Positions 1 to 8,932 of a stretch of 64,000 nucleotides of DNA are shown in pieces; the stretch's first letter is position 1; every line of letters starts with the position of its first letter. Below the pieces are notes generated by a model that was not told where the DNA came from, ran no database searches, and was given only the letters and a program-made list of their open reading frames with translations. Both the position numbers and the translations under genes were made by a program. The DNA is from Bradyrhizobium sp. Ghvi (lineage in GTDB: Bacteria > Pseudomonadota > Alphaproteobacteria > Rhizobiales > Xanthobacteraceae): positions 655,001-719,000 of the forward strand of contig NZ_FOVU01000001.1 in NCBI RefSeq assembly GCF_900115265.1, read 5' to 3'.

Positions 1-884
1 ATGTTGTCGGCGACCTCGGCGGCGTTGCGCGCGCCCATCACGGCAACCGTCACGGCCGGATGAGCCATGCAGAACTGGAGCGCGGCGGCCTTCAGCTCGG
101 TGCCGTGCTTGCGACAGAGCTCGTCGAGTGCGAGCGCGCGCGCGACCAGCGCGGCGTCGGCGTCCTCATAATTGAACTTCGCGCCCATGTGCGGGTTGGC
201 GAGGATGCCGCTGTTGTAGATGCCGCCGAGCAGAATGCCGATGTTCTTGGCGACGCAGACCGGGAACAGCGCATCCAGCGCCCCCTGGTCGAGCAGGGTG
301 TAACGGCCCGCCAGCAGGAAGCAGTCCACCGGCACGGTTTCGGCGAAACGCGTGAGCATCTCGGACTGGTTCATGCCGGAACCGATCGCCTTGACGGTGC
401 CATCGTCGCGCAGCCTCACCAGCGCGCGGAAGGCGCCGCTGACGGCTTCGTCATAATGATCGTCGGGATCATGCACGAGCAGAACATCGACGCGGTCGAG
501 CCCGAGGCGACCGAGGCTTTCCTCGACCGAGCGCATCACCCCGTCATAGCTGAAATCGAATTGCGGCCGCAGCGCAGGCGCGCCCTTGTAATGATCGTCC
601 TCGACCGTCGCGCCGCCAGGCGCGCGCAGCAACCGGCCGACCTTGGTCGAGATCGCGAACGAGTCGCGCTTCTGCTGCCGCAGGAAGTTGCCGAGACGAC
701 GCTCGGCCAGGCCGAAACCATAGAGCGGCGCGGTGTCGTAGAAGCGAACCCCGAGCGACCAGGCGCGCTCGATCGTTGCCTCCGCGTCCGCATCGCTGAC
801 CACCGAGAACAATCCACCGAGCGGGGCCGAACCAAGCCCGATCGAAGTAACATCGAGACCGTCTGCAAGCCGGGTACGCTTCAT
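1..884 (-). CDS. Aldo/keto reductase, 3' end cut by window edge
   Basis: Minus-strand reading frame open from an ATG at 884 to the window edge, about 294 residues, with the C-terminus missing. The N-terminus MKRTRLADGLDVTSIGLGSA, the DTAPLYGFGLAERRLG stretch and STKVGRLL match the aldo/keto reductase TIM barrel, in particular the group containing D-threo-aldose 1-dehydrogenase, L-fucose dehydrogenase and pyridoxal 4-dehydrogenase. These are soluble NAD(P)H enzymes that oxidise sugars or reduce carbonyls. It follows the sugar-transport genes on the same strand, so a role in pentose or related sugar oxidation is likely. Substrate cannot be read from sequence. Confidence 0.85.
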   Translation of the reverse strand, partial: MKRTRLADGLDVTSIGLGSAPLGGLFSVVSDADAEATIERAWSLGVRFYDTAPLYGFGLAERRLGNFLRQQKRDSFAISTKVGRLLRAPGGATVEDDHYKGAPALRPQFDFSYDGVMRSVEESLGRLGLDRVDVLLVHDPDDHYDEAVSGAFRALVRLRDDGTVKAIGSGMNQSEMLTRFAETVPVDCFLLAGRYTLLDQGALDALFPVCVAKNIGILLGGIYNSGILANPHMGAKFNYEDADAALVARALALDELCRKHGTELKAAALQFCMAHPAVTVAVMGARNAAEVADN

Positions 885-906
885 TGCAGTTTCCTTCCCA
901 AAACAG

Positions 907-975
907 CACTCCCTCCCCCGCGGGGCGGGAGAGGGAGTGTAGCGCAGGAACGTCGGGGCTGGGAGACGTTCCTGC
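907..975. repeat. Two adjacent inverted repeats after the sugar-binding protein gene
   Basis: CACTCCCTC at 907-915 pairs with GAGGGAGTG at 931-939, and GCAGGAACGTC at 944-954 pairs perfectly with GACGTTCCTGC at 965-975. They fill the gap between the binding-protein gene and the aldo/keto reductase. There is no T-run, so mRNA stabilisation or a REP-like element fits better than an intrinsic terminator. Confidence 0.6.
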
Positions 976-984
976 TCGACGTCT

Positions 985-1917
985 CTACTTCAAGAGTTGA
1001 GCGACGTTATCCTTCGTCACCAGATCGAGGCCGGTGTAGATCACTTCCGGAACCTTCTGGCCCTTCTTGATCGCGAGCAACGTGTCCATCGACTTCTCGC
1101 CCATTTCGAACGGCCGCTGGCCGGTGAGCGCGTTGGAGTAGCCGTCGCGCAGCAACTCGAGCTGCATCTTCAGCGTATCGGCGACGACGAGCGTCAGCTT
1201 GCCGCTATCGATGTCCTTCTTGTTCTTGTTGACGAAGGCCTTGAAGCCCTCCGGCGCGAACATCGGCCATCCGCCGACCGGAACGATCGCGGCGAGATCC
1301 GGCGTCGCGGTGCGAAGGTCCGTCATCTGCTGAACCGCAAGCGCGGAATCGTCGTTGCAGAAGGTCGGCGAACCCTGGACCTCGACCCACTTGGAGCCCT
1401 TGAGCGCTTCGCGAACGCCATCGACGCGTTCGGCGAGGTTCTTCGCACCCGGGCCACCGGAGACCATGGCGTATTTGCCGCCATCGGGCCGGAGCTGCAG
1501 GAGCTGCTTGCCGAGTGCGAGCCCGAAGTCCTTGTTGTTGGTGCCGATATAGGCGATGCGTTTGGAGCCCGGTGCGTCCGCGTCAAACGTGATGACGGGG
1601 ATGCCGGCCGCGGTCGCAGCCTCGATCGACTTGGTCATGGACGCGACGTCGGCAACCGAGATCGCGAGCCCATCCACCTTCTGGGTGATGAAGTCCTGGA
1701 TGATCTGCGCCTGCGTCGCCGGCTCGTGCTCGATCGGTCCCTTGTAGATGCACTCGACATTGCCGAGTTCCTTGGCCCGCTTCATGCAGCCGTCACGTGC
1801 CACGTCGAAGAACGGATTGTTCATCGCCTTGGGAACGACAGCGAACTTGTAGGTCTGGGCGAACGCCGGAGTCGCCATCATCGCGATGGTCACGCCGGCC
1901 AGAAGAAGCTTCTTCAT
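985..1917 (-). CDS. Sugar ABC transporter periplasmic substrate-binding protein
   Basis: 310 residues with a clear Sec signal peptide (MKKLLLAGVTIAMMATPAFA, cleavage about residue 20). The mature part has the type-1 periplasmic sugar-binding fold of the ribose/xylose/galactose family: NNPFFDVARDG near the start, VDGLAISVAD, then IPVITFDADAP and YIGTNN. It should capture a sugar in the periplasm and deliver it to the permease encoded just upstream. The permease, ATPase, xylA and xylB on the same strand point to xylose or a related aldose. The name xylF is not given because this class does not reveal the ligand. The gene is flanked on both sides by strong inverted repeats. Confidence 0.9.
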   Translation of the reverse strand: MKKLLLAGVTIAMMATPAFAQTYKFAVVPKAMNNPFFDVARDGCMKRAKELGNVECIYKGPIEHEPATQAQIIQDFITQKVDGLAISVADVASMTKSIEAATAAGIPVITFDADAPGSKRIAYIGTNNKDFGLALGKQLLQLRPDGGKYAMVSGGPGAKNLAERVDGVREALKGSKWVEVQGSPTFCNDDSALAVQQMTDLRTATPDLAAIVPVGGWPMFAPEGFKAFVNKNKKDIDSGKLTLVVADTLKMQLELLRDGYSNALTGQRPFEMGEKSMDTLLAIKKGQKVPEVIYTGLDLVTKDNVAQLLK

Positions 1918-2012
1918 TACATTCCCTCCACACTTTGATGCCTATCCATTTGTGATCTGATGCTCCGGCAGGCGGATAGACGATCTTTCGTTGTCCTTCC
2001 GGAGTAACCCCC

Positions 2013-2132
2013 TGAAGCGAAATGAGATCTGGGTGGATCATCATTTCGCTTCAGATCGTTGTTTGAGCATGATCTTTCCGGAAAACCGCTTCACGCTTTG
2101 CGCTAACGCGGCCCTCCGGGTCCGGATCATGC
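2013..2132. repeat. Tandem inverted repeats between permease and binding-protein genes
   Basis: A 13-bp perfect inverted repeat, TGAAGCGAAATGA at 2013-2025 and TCATTTCGCTTCA at 2041-2053, encloses a 15-base loop. It is followed by a second element at 2067-2132 that opens GCATGATC-TTTCCGGA and closes TCCGGATCATGC. The second has the form of an abundant Bradyrhizobium dispersed repeat known from memory. It abuts the permease stop codon. Both would fold in the operon mRNA. Confidence 0.7.
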
Positions 2133-2133
2133 T

Positions 2134-3204
2134 TCAAGTCATGCGCGAGCGGATGCGATCGACCAGCACGGCAAGGATGATGATCACGCCGACCAGCGTC
2201 TGCTGCCAGTAGGAGTTGACCTGCGCGAGCACGAGGCCGTTGCGGATCACCTCCAGCAGCACGCAGCCGACGATGGCGCCGAGCGGTCCGCCGAGGCCAC
2301 CGGCGAGGTTGGCGCCGCCGATGACCGCGGCGGCGATGACGTTGAGCTCGTAGGACGTCGCCATGTTCGCGGGTGCGGATCCGAGCCAGCCCGAGATGAT
2401 GATGCCTTGCAGGCCGGCGGCGAGCGCGCAGATCACATAGACCTCGATCTTCACGCGCACGACCGGGATGCCGGTCAATTCCGCCGCCTTCTCGTTGCCG
2501 CCGAGCGCGAAGACGTGGCGACCGAAGCTCGTGTGATGCAGCACGACCGCCATCACCACGGCGAGGATCACCAGGTAAATGAAGGGCGCGGGCACGCCGT
2601 ACACATCACCCGAGGTCAACGCGTAGAAAAGATCGGCATCGGGCCCGCCCGGGAAGCTGCCGCGGCCGTTCGAGACCACATAAGCGAGCCCGCGCACGAT
2701 CGAGAGCATGCCGAGCGTGGTGACGAAGGGCGACAGCCCGAGCACCGCAATGCAAAAGCCGTTGATGAGCCCGACGATGAACGCGGCGAGCAGGCCTGCG
2801 AGTACCGAGATCAGCAGGATCAAGCCGGGCGTGTTGGCGACGATCGTCTTGCCATCGGCGGCCATATGGACGAAGAGCGATCCCGGCGCCGACAGCTCCA
2901 CCATGACCATGGAGGTGATCATGGCGGAAAAACACATCATCGAACCGACGGAGAGATCGATGCCCCCGGTGATGATGACGAACGTAATTCCGAGCGTGGC
3001 GATGGCGATGAACGAGAAGTTCTTCGCCACGTTCTGCATGTTGCCTTCGGTGAAGAAATAGGGGCTGGCAAACCGCATCGCGATCATCAGCACCACGAGC
3101 GCCAGCAGCACATAACCGGTCTGCGAGGCAAAGATGCCGCGGTGCCACCATTTGCTGCGGCCGACATTGGTGAAGGAGATCGGGCTTTCCATGGGCACGG
3201 ACAT
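2134..3204 (-). CDS. Sugar ABC transporter permease (RbsC/XylH type)
   Basis: 356 residues, polytopic inner-membrane protein with about nine to ten hydrophobic segments. The family motif region FVIITGGIDLSVGSMMCFSA (residues about 95-115) and the EAA-like C-terminal block NVIAAAVIGGANLAGGLGG identify the BPD_transp_2 permease family of monosaccharide importers. It should form the channel of the importer with the ATPase whose stop codon it overlaps (TAATG at 3206-3202). The expected partners are the ATPase before it and the binding protein after it. Confidence 0.93.
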   Translation of the reverse strand: MSVPMESPISFTNVGRSKWWHRGIFASQTGYVLLALVVLMIAMRFASPYFFTEGNMQNVAKNFSFIAIATLGITFVIITGGIDLSVGSMMCFSAMITSMVMVELSAPGSLFVHMAADGKTIVANTPGLILLISVLAGLLAAFIVGLINGFCIAVLGLSPFVTTLGMLSIVRGLAYVVSNGRGSFPGGPDADLFYALTSGDVYGVPAPFIYLVILAVVMAVVLHHTSFGRHVFALGGNEKAAELTGIPVVRVKIEVYVICALAAGLQGIIISGWLGSAPANMATSYELNVIAAAVIGGANLAGGLGGPLGAIVGCVLLEVIRNGLVLAQVNSYWQQTLVGVIIILAVLVDRIRSRMT

Positions 3205-3962
3205 TACGCCGCCTCCTTCGCGCCGGTGATGAGGGCTGTGACCTCCTCGGGGGACGTCTCGTGAATCGGCTTGTCGGCCCGCTTCTCGCCGCGGCGCATG
3301 ACGACCACGCGGTCGCAGACGGCGAACACGTCGGGCATGCGGTGAGAGATCAGCATGACGGCGACGCCCTGCTCCTTCAGACGATGGATCAGGCTGAGCA
3401 CCTGCTCCACCTGACGCACGGAGATCGCGGCGGTCGGCTCGTCCATCATCACGAGCTTGGCATTGGACAGTCGCGTGCGGGCAATTGCGACGGCCTGGCG
3501 CTGGCCGCCGGACATCTGCTTGACCAGGTCATGCGGCCGGGTCTCCGAGCGCAGCTCGCCGAACAAGTCCAATGCGCGCGAGGCCATCGCCTTGTGATCG
3601 AGCAGCGCGATCGGTCCAAATTTGCGCTTCAACTCGCGACCGAGGAAGACGTTCGCCGCGGCCGTCAGATTGTCGGCGAGCGCGAGATCCTGATAGACGA
3701 CCTCGATCCCGACCGCGCGAGCATCGACCGGGCGACTGAAGTGAACGGCATTGCCGTCGAAGCGGATCTCGCCATGGGTGGGGCGGAAATTGCCGGCGAT
3801 GATCTTGACCAGCGTCGACTTGCCGGCGCCATTGTCGCCCATCAAGCCGACCACTTCGCCCGGGCGCACCTGCATGTCGACGTCATGCAGCGCGCGGATG
3901 GCGCCGAACTCCTTGCCAATGCCGGTGAGTTCGAGGACCGGTGTTGTGTCAGCACTTGCCAT
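3204..3962 (-). CDS. Sugar ABC transporter ATP-binding protein, single domain (FrcA-like)
   Basis: 252 residues from the ATG at 3962, eight bases after the xylA stop codon. A longer open frame to 4199 lies inside xylA and is rejected. Walker A is GDNGAGKST (42-50), the signature is MSGGQ (150-154) and Walker B is VMMDEP (171-176). Most xylose and ribose transporters use a duplicated ATPase of about 500 residues. This one has a single nucleotide-binding domain, as in the rhizobial FrcBCA fructose/ribose/mannose system, so it presumably acts as a homodimer. The region after Walker B reads TAAIS rather than the usual TxALD. Confidence 0.93.
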   Translation of the reverse strand: MASADTTPVLELTGIGKEFGAIRALHDVDMQVRPGEVVGLMGDNGAGKSTLVKIIAGNFRPTHGEIRFDGNAVHFSRPVDARAVGIEVVYQDLALADNLTAAANVFLGRELKRKFGPIALLDHKAMASRALDLFGELRSETRPHDLVKQMSGGQRQAVAIARTRLSNAKLVMMDEPTAAISVRQVEQVLSLIHRLKEQGVAVMLISHRMPDVFAVCDRVVVMRRGEKRADKPIHETSPEEVTALITGAKEAA

Positions 3963-3970
3963 CAGCGACC

Positions 3971-5293
3971 TCAGACGTAGCGGTTGACGAGGGATTCCAG
4001 ATACTCCTGCCGCCCCGAGCGCGGTTGCGGGTCGAAACCCGGACCTTGCGCGCGATCGGCGAGATCGGCAAGCGAGCGCTGGCCGCCGAGAATGGCCCGT
4101 CCCTCCGGCCCGGCCCATCCCTCGTAGCGTTTGGCCAGCGGCCCTGAGAGGGCGCCGGCATCGAGCATCTCGGCAGCTGCGAGGAACGCCCGCGCGCATG
4201 CATCCATCGAGCCGACATGGGCGTGGATGAGGTCATCGGGGTCGATCGACTGACGACGGATCTTTGCATCGAAATTGAGCCCGCCCGAGGTGAAGCCGCC
4301 GCGGCTCAGGATCTCGTGGAACACCAGCGCCAGCTCGGGAACATTCATCGCGAACTGGTCGGTATCCCAGCCGAGCAAATCGTCGCCGCGGTTGATGTCG
4401 AGCGAGCCGAACACGCCGAGCGCCTCGGCCAGGGCGACCTCGTGCTGGAAGGAGTGGCCGGCGAGGATGGCGTGGTTCTGCTCGATATTGAGCTTGACGT
4501 CCTTGAGCAGATCGTAGCGCGCCAGGAAGCCATAGCAGGTAGCGACATCGAAATCATATTGATGCTTGGTCGGCTCCTTCGGCTTCGGCTCGATCAGGAT
4601 CGGACCCTTGAAGCCGATCTTGTGCTTGTGCTCGACCACCAGCGATACGAAGCGGCCGAGCTGGTCGAGCTCGCGCTCCAGATCGGTGTTGAGCAGCGTC
4701 TCGTAACCCTCGCGGCCACCCCACAGCACATAGTTCTGGCCGCCAAGCCGGTGCGTCACCTCCAACGCGGCGCGAACCTGGCCGGCGGCATAGGTGAAGA
4801 TATCAGGATCCGGATTGGTCGCAGCGCCGGCCATGTAGCGGCGATGCGTGAACAGGTTCGCGGTGCCCCAGAGCAGGCGGACCTTGGCTGAAGCCATCTT
4901 CGCTTCGAACAGATCAGCAATCGCGTTGAGGTTCGCAACGGACTCTTGAAGCGAATTTCCTTCCGGCGCCGCGTCGACGTCGTGGAAGGTGAAGAACGGC
5001 ACGTCCAGCAGGCGGAATAGCTCGAAGGCGACATCGGCCTTGGCGCGCGCCATCGCCATCGGATCAGAGCCGTGATGCCAGGGCCGCAGAAACGTCTCGC
5101 CGCCGAAGGGATCGCCGCCCGGCCAACACAGGGAATGCCAATAGCAGACCGCGAAGCGCAGATGGTCCTCCAGCCTGCGGCCGTGAACCATGCGATCCTT
5201 GTCATACCAGCGGAAGGCGAGCGCATTATCCGCGTCCTTGCCGGCAAAGGCGACAGGCGTGCTTGCATCGAAGAATCTGGCTGGCGCGTTCAC
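3971..5293 (-). CDS. xylA: Xylose isomerase
   Basis: 440 residues, the normal class II length. It interconverts D-xylose and D-xylulose in the cytoplasm using two divalent metals. The active-site block [13 protein letters not shown] (catalytic His about residue 104) and [17 protein letters not shown] (metal-binding region) are intact. It starts with GTG at 5293, directly abutting the xylB stop codon (TAAGTG), so translation is probably coupled. With xylB it forms the isomerase route to xylulose 5-phosphate. Confidence 0.97.
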   Translation of the reverse strand: MNAPARFFDASTPVAFAGKDADNALAFRWYDKDRMVHGRRLEDHLRFAVCYWHSLCWPGGDPFGGETFLRPWHHGSDPMAMARAKADVAFELFRLLDVPFFTFHDVDAAPEGNSLQESVANLNAIADLFEAKMASAKVRLLWGTANLFTHRRYMAGAATNPDPDIFTYAAGQVRAALEVTHRLGGQNYVLWGGREGYETLLNTDLERELDQLGRFVSLVVEHKHKIGFKGPILIEPKPKEPTKHQYDFDVATCYGFLARYDLLKDVKLNIEQNHAILAGHSFQHEVALAEALGVFGSLDINRGDDLLGWDTDQFAMNVPELALVFHEILSRGGFTSGGLNFDAKIRRQSIDPDDLIHAHVGSMDACARAFLAAAEMLDAGALSGPLAKRYEGWAGPEGRAILGGQRSLADLADRAQGPGFDPQPRSGRQEYLESLVNRYV

Positions 5294-6748
5294 TTAGGTC
5301 GTCTCCTTCAATGCGGGATAAAGTTTGCGCCAGCTGCGATAGGCCTCATCATAGGCGGACGCAGCGGGTGCGCGAGGTGTGAAACTGGCGAGCCGTCGCG
5401 GACGGGTGCAGACTTGCGCGGGATCTTCGCCGGTGGCGGCGAGCCGGCCGAGCCGCGCTGCGCCAAGGGCCGCGCCGACCTCGCCCTCCTCGACACGGTG
5501 CACGGGAATGCCGAGCACGTCGGCGCAGATCTGCGCCCAGAGTGGCGAACGCGAGCCGCCGCCGACCAGATCGAGCTCGGCGATCGGCCCGCTTGCCGCA
5601 CCCAGCGCCGCCAGGTTGTCGCGTGCCGCGAAGGCGACGCCTTCGAGCACCGCCTGGACGATCTGGCTGCGACCGGTCGCAGCCCGCAGGCCGACGAAGG
5701 CGCCGCTCGCGGCGGCGTCGTTGTGCGGGGTGCGCTCGCCGTCGAGATAGGGCAGGAATTTGACTGGGCTTGGCGCGTCGACGCGCTCACCGAGCGGCAC
5801 CAGCAGAGCCGCGGCCGGCACCTCCATCATGCCGGCGAGCCAGCCGAGTGAAGCCGCCGCCGACAGCATCACGCCCATCTGGTGCCAAAGACCCGGCAGC
5901 GCGTGGCAGAATGCGTGCACCGCCGCTTCAGGCGCCGGCGCAAAGCGGTCGGTGACGCGGAACACCACGCCGGAGGTACCGAGCGACAGGAAGGCATTGC
6001 CGGGGGCGATCGCGCCGAGCCCGATCGCGCTCGCCGCGTTGTCACCGGCGCCGCCCGCGACCACGACGTCTTTCGTCATGCCCCAGCGTCGTGCAAATTC
6101 GGGCGCGAGCACCGCACTCACCGCGCCGCCCTCGACGAGGCGCGGCATGTGGTGCAGATCGAGGCCGGTGGCGTGCAGCAGCAGTGCCGACCAGCGTCGC
6201 AAACCGACATCAAGCCATAGCGTACCTGATGCGTCCGACATGTCCTCGACCATCTCGCCGGTCAGGCGATAGCGGACATAGGCTTTCGGCAGCAGCACCT
6301 TGGCGATGCGGGCGAATATCTTCGGCTCGTGCCGCGCGACCCAGAGCAGCTTTGGCGCGGTGAAGCCGGGCATCGCCAGATTTCCGGCAATGGCGTGCAG
6401 CGAGGGACAGCGGCGCTCGAGCTCAAGGCACTCGGCATGCGAGCGGCCATCGTTCCAGAGAATGGCCGGGCGCAGCGGACGGCCGTCCGCACCGAGCAGC
6501 GTCGCCCCGTGCATCTGGCCTGACAGGCCGATACCCACGACTTGCGCGACCTCACGCGGATGCTGGCGCGCGAGATCATCGACCGCGCCGGTCGCCGCAT
6601 CAACCCAGGCATCGGGATCCTGCTCGGACCACAGCGGCGCCGGATGCGACAGCGCGAGCTCGCGCGCCGCCGTCGCGACAACCGCGCCGGCCTCGCTGAC
6701 GAGCACTGCCTTCACACCTGACGTGCCGATGTCCAGTCCGAGATACAA
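5294..6748 (-). CDS. xylB: Xylulokinase
   Basis: 484 residues of the FGGY sugar-kinase family. It phosphorylates D-xylulose with ATP. The N-terminal phosphate loop GLDIGTSGVKAVL, IGLSGQMHGATLL, the catalytic-Asp region LWNDGRSHAEC and the C-terminal VGGGSRSPLWAQICADVLG are all present. The start is TTG at 6748 with a good ribosome-binding site (GGGAGGA) a few bases upstream. No in-frame ATG fits the family N-terminus. It lies 72 bases after the regulator gene and runs straight into xylA. Confidence 0.96.
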   Translation of the reverse strand: MYLGLDIGTSGVKAVLVSEAGAVVATAARELALSHPAPLWSEQDPDAWVDAATGAVDDLARQHPREVAQVVGIGLSGQMHGATLLGADGRPLRPAILWNDGRSHAECLELERRCPSLHAIAGNLAMPGFTAPKLLWVARHEPKIFARIAKVLLPKAYVRYRLTGEMVEDMSDASGTLWLDVGLRRWSALLLHATGLDLHHMPRLVEGGAVSAVLAPEFARRWGMTKDVVVAGGAGDNAASAIGLGAIAPGNAFLSLGTSGVVFRVTDRFAPAPEAAVHAFCHALPGLWHQMGVMLSAAASLGWLAGMMEVPAAALLVPLGERVDAPSPVKFLPYLDGERTPHNDAAASGAFVGLRAATGRSQIVQAVLEGVAFAARDNLAALGAASGPIAELDLVGGGSRSPLWAQICADVLGIPVHRVEEGEVGAALGAARLGRLAATGEDPAQVCTRPRRLASFTPRAPAASAYDEAYRSWRKLYPALKETT

Positions 6749-6820
6749 TTCGTCCTCCCTTGCCGGCCCGGTTGGCGATCTCCGTCGCCTGTTCCACGGA
6801 CCATCCTCTTCACGCCGCCG

Positions 6821-7864
6821 CTACGGCAAATTGTCCCGCATCAAGATGTCGATGCGGATATTCTCCTGTTCGCTCAAGATCGGCTCGTTCCGTGCAAGCG
6901 ACAGCAGCACGCGCACGGCGGCGCGCGCCTCATGCCCCGGGTTCTGCGAGATCGCGGCATCCAGCGCGCCTTGGAGCAATAATCTCCGCGTCATCGCCGT
7001 GAGATCGTGGGCGATGAAGACGACCTGCTTCTCGCGGCCGGCCTCGGTCAGTGCCTTGGCCACGCCTTGCGTGCCGGCGCCGACATTGTAGAGGCCGATG
7101 ATGTCGGGGTGCTTGCCGAGGAGCCGCGAGATCAGCTGCTCGGAACGATCGTCGTCGTCGCGCCCCTCGAGCAGAGGCAATACATCGAGGTGCGAAAATT
7201 CCGACGCCATCACCTGATTGAAGCCGAAAATACGCTCGGCGTGATCGCGCAGGCCCTGCGAACCCGCGATGATGCCGATCTTGCCGGACTTTTGGCCGAC
7301 CAGCCGGCCGACCAGTGCCCCGGCGGTGCGGCCTGCCGCAATATTGTCAATGCCGACGTAATGATGGCGGCGCGACGACGGCACATCCGAAACCAGCGTC
7401 ACCACCTTGGTGCCGGCATCGACGAGGTCGTTGATTGCAGCGCGAACGCCGGGATGATCCAATGCCACCACGGCAATGCCGTCGTAATTGCCCGACAGCG
7501 CCTCGAGCGAGGCTGCGAGCACGGCTGGATCGAACACATCCGTATTGACCAGCTCGACGCTGAGACGGCGCGCGGCAAGCCAGCCCGACATCTCCCGGAG
7601 ATAGGCCTCGATCTGCTGCATGAAGGGGTTCGCGCCGGTCGGCATCACAAAGGCGAAGCGGCGGGCGCGGCCACGGGCAAGCTCGGCGGCAGCCACGTGC
7701 GGCTGAAAGGCGTTACGCGCGATGATCTCCTGGACGCGCCGGACCGTGTCCGGCCGCACGCCGGGGCGGTGATGCAGGACGCGGTCGACCGTAGCCAAGC
7801 TGACACCGGCCTCGCGGGCGATGTCCTTCAGCGTCAGCGCGGCGGAAACGGTCTCCTCAACCAT
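6821..7864 (-). CDS. LacI-family transcriptional regulator of the xylose locus
   Basis: 347 residues. A LacI helix-turn-helix occupies residues about 10-35 (LTLKDIAREAGVSLATVDRV), followed by the hinge helix and a periplasmic-binding-protein-like sensor domain (residues about 65-340). It is the first gene of the minus-strand xylose cluster, so it probably represses xylB, xylA and the transporter and is released by xylose or a phosphorylated intermediate. The signalling sugar is inference. No clear operator palindrome was found in the 72-base gap to xylB. Confidence 0.9.
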   Translation of the reverse strand: MVEETVSAALTLKDIAREAGVSLATVDRVLHHRPGVRPDTVRRVQEIIARNAFQPHVAAAELARGRARRFAFVMPTGANPFMQQIEAYLREMSGWLAARRLSVELVNTDVFDPAVLAASLEALSGNYDGIAVVALDHPGVRAAINDLVDAGTKVVTLVSDVPSSRRHHYVGIDNIAAGRTAGALVGRLVGQKSGKIGIIAGSQGLRDHAERIFGFNQVMASEFSHLDVLPLLEGRDDDDRSEQLISRLLGKHPDIIGLYNVGAGTQGVAKALTEAGREKQVVFIAHDLTAMTRRLLLQGALDAAISQNPGHEARAAVRVLLSLARNEPILSEQENIRIDILMRDNLP

Positions 7865-7952
7865 GACTGAAGGCTAGCAGAGGTGTTTTGAGGTACGCAA
7901 CTCATTTTGAGGGATGCGGCAATGTTTTCGAGCCGCGGTTGCGTTGCACCTC

Positions 7953-8420
7953 TTAGACGCCGGTCAGATCGAGCGTCAGGAATAGGCTGTTGGGGTCCTC
8001 GACATAGCCCTGGAACGGTGCGCAAGGCACGAAGCCGTGGGCGCGGTAGAGCACGTGCGCCGGCTTGAAATAATCCCACGAGCCGGTCTCGAGGCTCAGC
8101 CGCGTCATGTCGCGCCTGCGGGCCTCGGCGATGACGTGGCGGAGCATGAGGCCACCGAAGCCGCGGCGGCGCGCCGTCTGGAGCGTGTGCATCGACTTCA
8201 CCTCGCCGTGGTCGGGCGAGAGCGTCTTCAGCGCGCCGGTCGCGACCAGCGTTTCGCCGTCCCAGCCGGTCCAGAATGCGACATCGCTGGCACGAAGGCC
8301 TGCGAGGTCGAGCGCATGCGCGCTGCCCGGCGCAGTCTGCGCCCGCGCCGCCGCGACATGGTGGTCGAGCAGCGCGACGACGCGCGGATCAAAGGTATCG
8401 CCGGTGCGGATCTGCATCAT
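7953..8420 (-). CDS. GNAT-family N-acetyltransferase
   Basis: 155 residues from the first of two tandem ATGs. The acetyl-CoA site is recognisable as HTLQTARRRGFGGLMLRHVIAEA (R-x-x-G-x-G/A type, residues about 80-100). The later block LYRAHGFVPCAPFQGY is typical of a GNAT C-terminus. The closest shape is the small putative acetyltransferase group (YhbS/PhnO-like) and the substrate is unknown. Its ATG overlaps the stop codon of the preceding acetyltransferase (TGATG), so it is the third gene of a coupled unit led by an XRE-cupin regulator. Confidence 0.85.
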   Translation of the reverse strand: MMQIRTGDTFDPRVVALLDHHVAAARAQTAPGSAHALDLAGLRASDVAFWTGWDGETLVATGALKTLSPDHGEVKSMHTLQTARRRGFGGLMLRHVIAEARRRDMTRLSLETGSWDYFKPAHVLYRAHGFVPCAPFQGYVEDPNSLFLTLDLTGV

Positions 8421-8932
8421 CAGGGCCTCACATTGCCTGCAAGCGTCTTCTGCATGAAGACGAGATCGAGCCAGCGGCCGAATTTGCAGCCGACCTCGGG
8501 CATGCGGGCGACCTCGACAAAGCCAAGCGATGCATGCAATCCGAGCGAGGCTATATTGGCGGCCTCGATGCCGGCGATCATCGCGTGCTTGTTCAGCGCA
8601 CTGGCGCGCTCGACCAGCGCAGTGACCAGGCTGCGGCCGATGCCAAGCCGATGATGCCGCTCGTCGACATAGACCGAATTCTCCACGGTGTGGCGATAGC
8701 CTGGGAAAGGGCGAAAATCGCCGAAGGAGGCGAAGCCGACGACGTCCCTGCCCTTCATCGCCACCAGCACGGGATAGCCGGCCTCCTGACGCGCGCGGAT
8801 CCATTCGCGCCGCGAGGCGATGTCGGCGGGGCCGTCGGTCCACACCGCCGTGGTGTTGATGGCGGCGAAATTATAGATGGCGAGGATATCCCCGGCATCC
8901 TCGAGCGTGGCGTCCCGGACGATCGGCGACAT
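8420..8932 (-). CDS. GNAT acetyltransferase of the phosphinothricin N-acetyltransferase type
   Basis: 170 residues from ATG 8932, which overlaps the regulator stop codon (TGATG). A GTG three bases earlier is possible but less likely. IYNFAAINTTAVWTDGPADI, YVDERHHRLGIGRSLV (acetyl-CoA loop) and the C-terminal GFVEVARMPEVGCKFGRWLD follow the Pat/Bar and YncA/MnaT pattern. Such enzymes acetylate phosphinothricin, methionine sulfoximine/sulfone or similar amines, so detoxification of a glutamine-synthetase inhibitor is possible. Actual substrate unknown. Confidence 0.9.
   Translation of the reverse strand: MSPIVRDATLEDAGDILAIYNFAAINTTAVWTDGPADIASRREWIRARQEAGYPVLVAMKGRDVVGFASFGDFRPFPGYRHTVENSVYVDERHHRLGIGRSLVTALVERASALNKHAMIAGIEAANIASLGLHASLGFVEVARMPEVGCKFGRWLDLVFMQKTLAGNVRP

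Noticed and set aside
3963..4199. N-terminal extension of the sugar ATPase
   Set aside because: These 79 codons lie inside xylA, are Arg-rich and precede a complete ATPase start at 3962.
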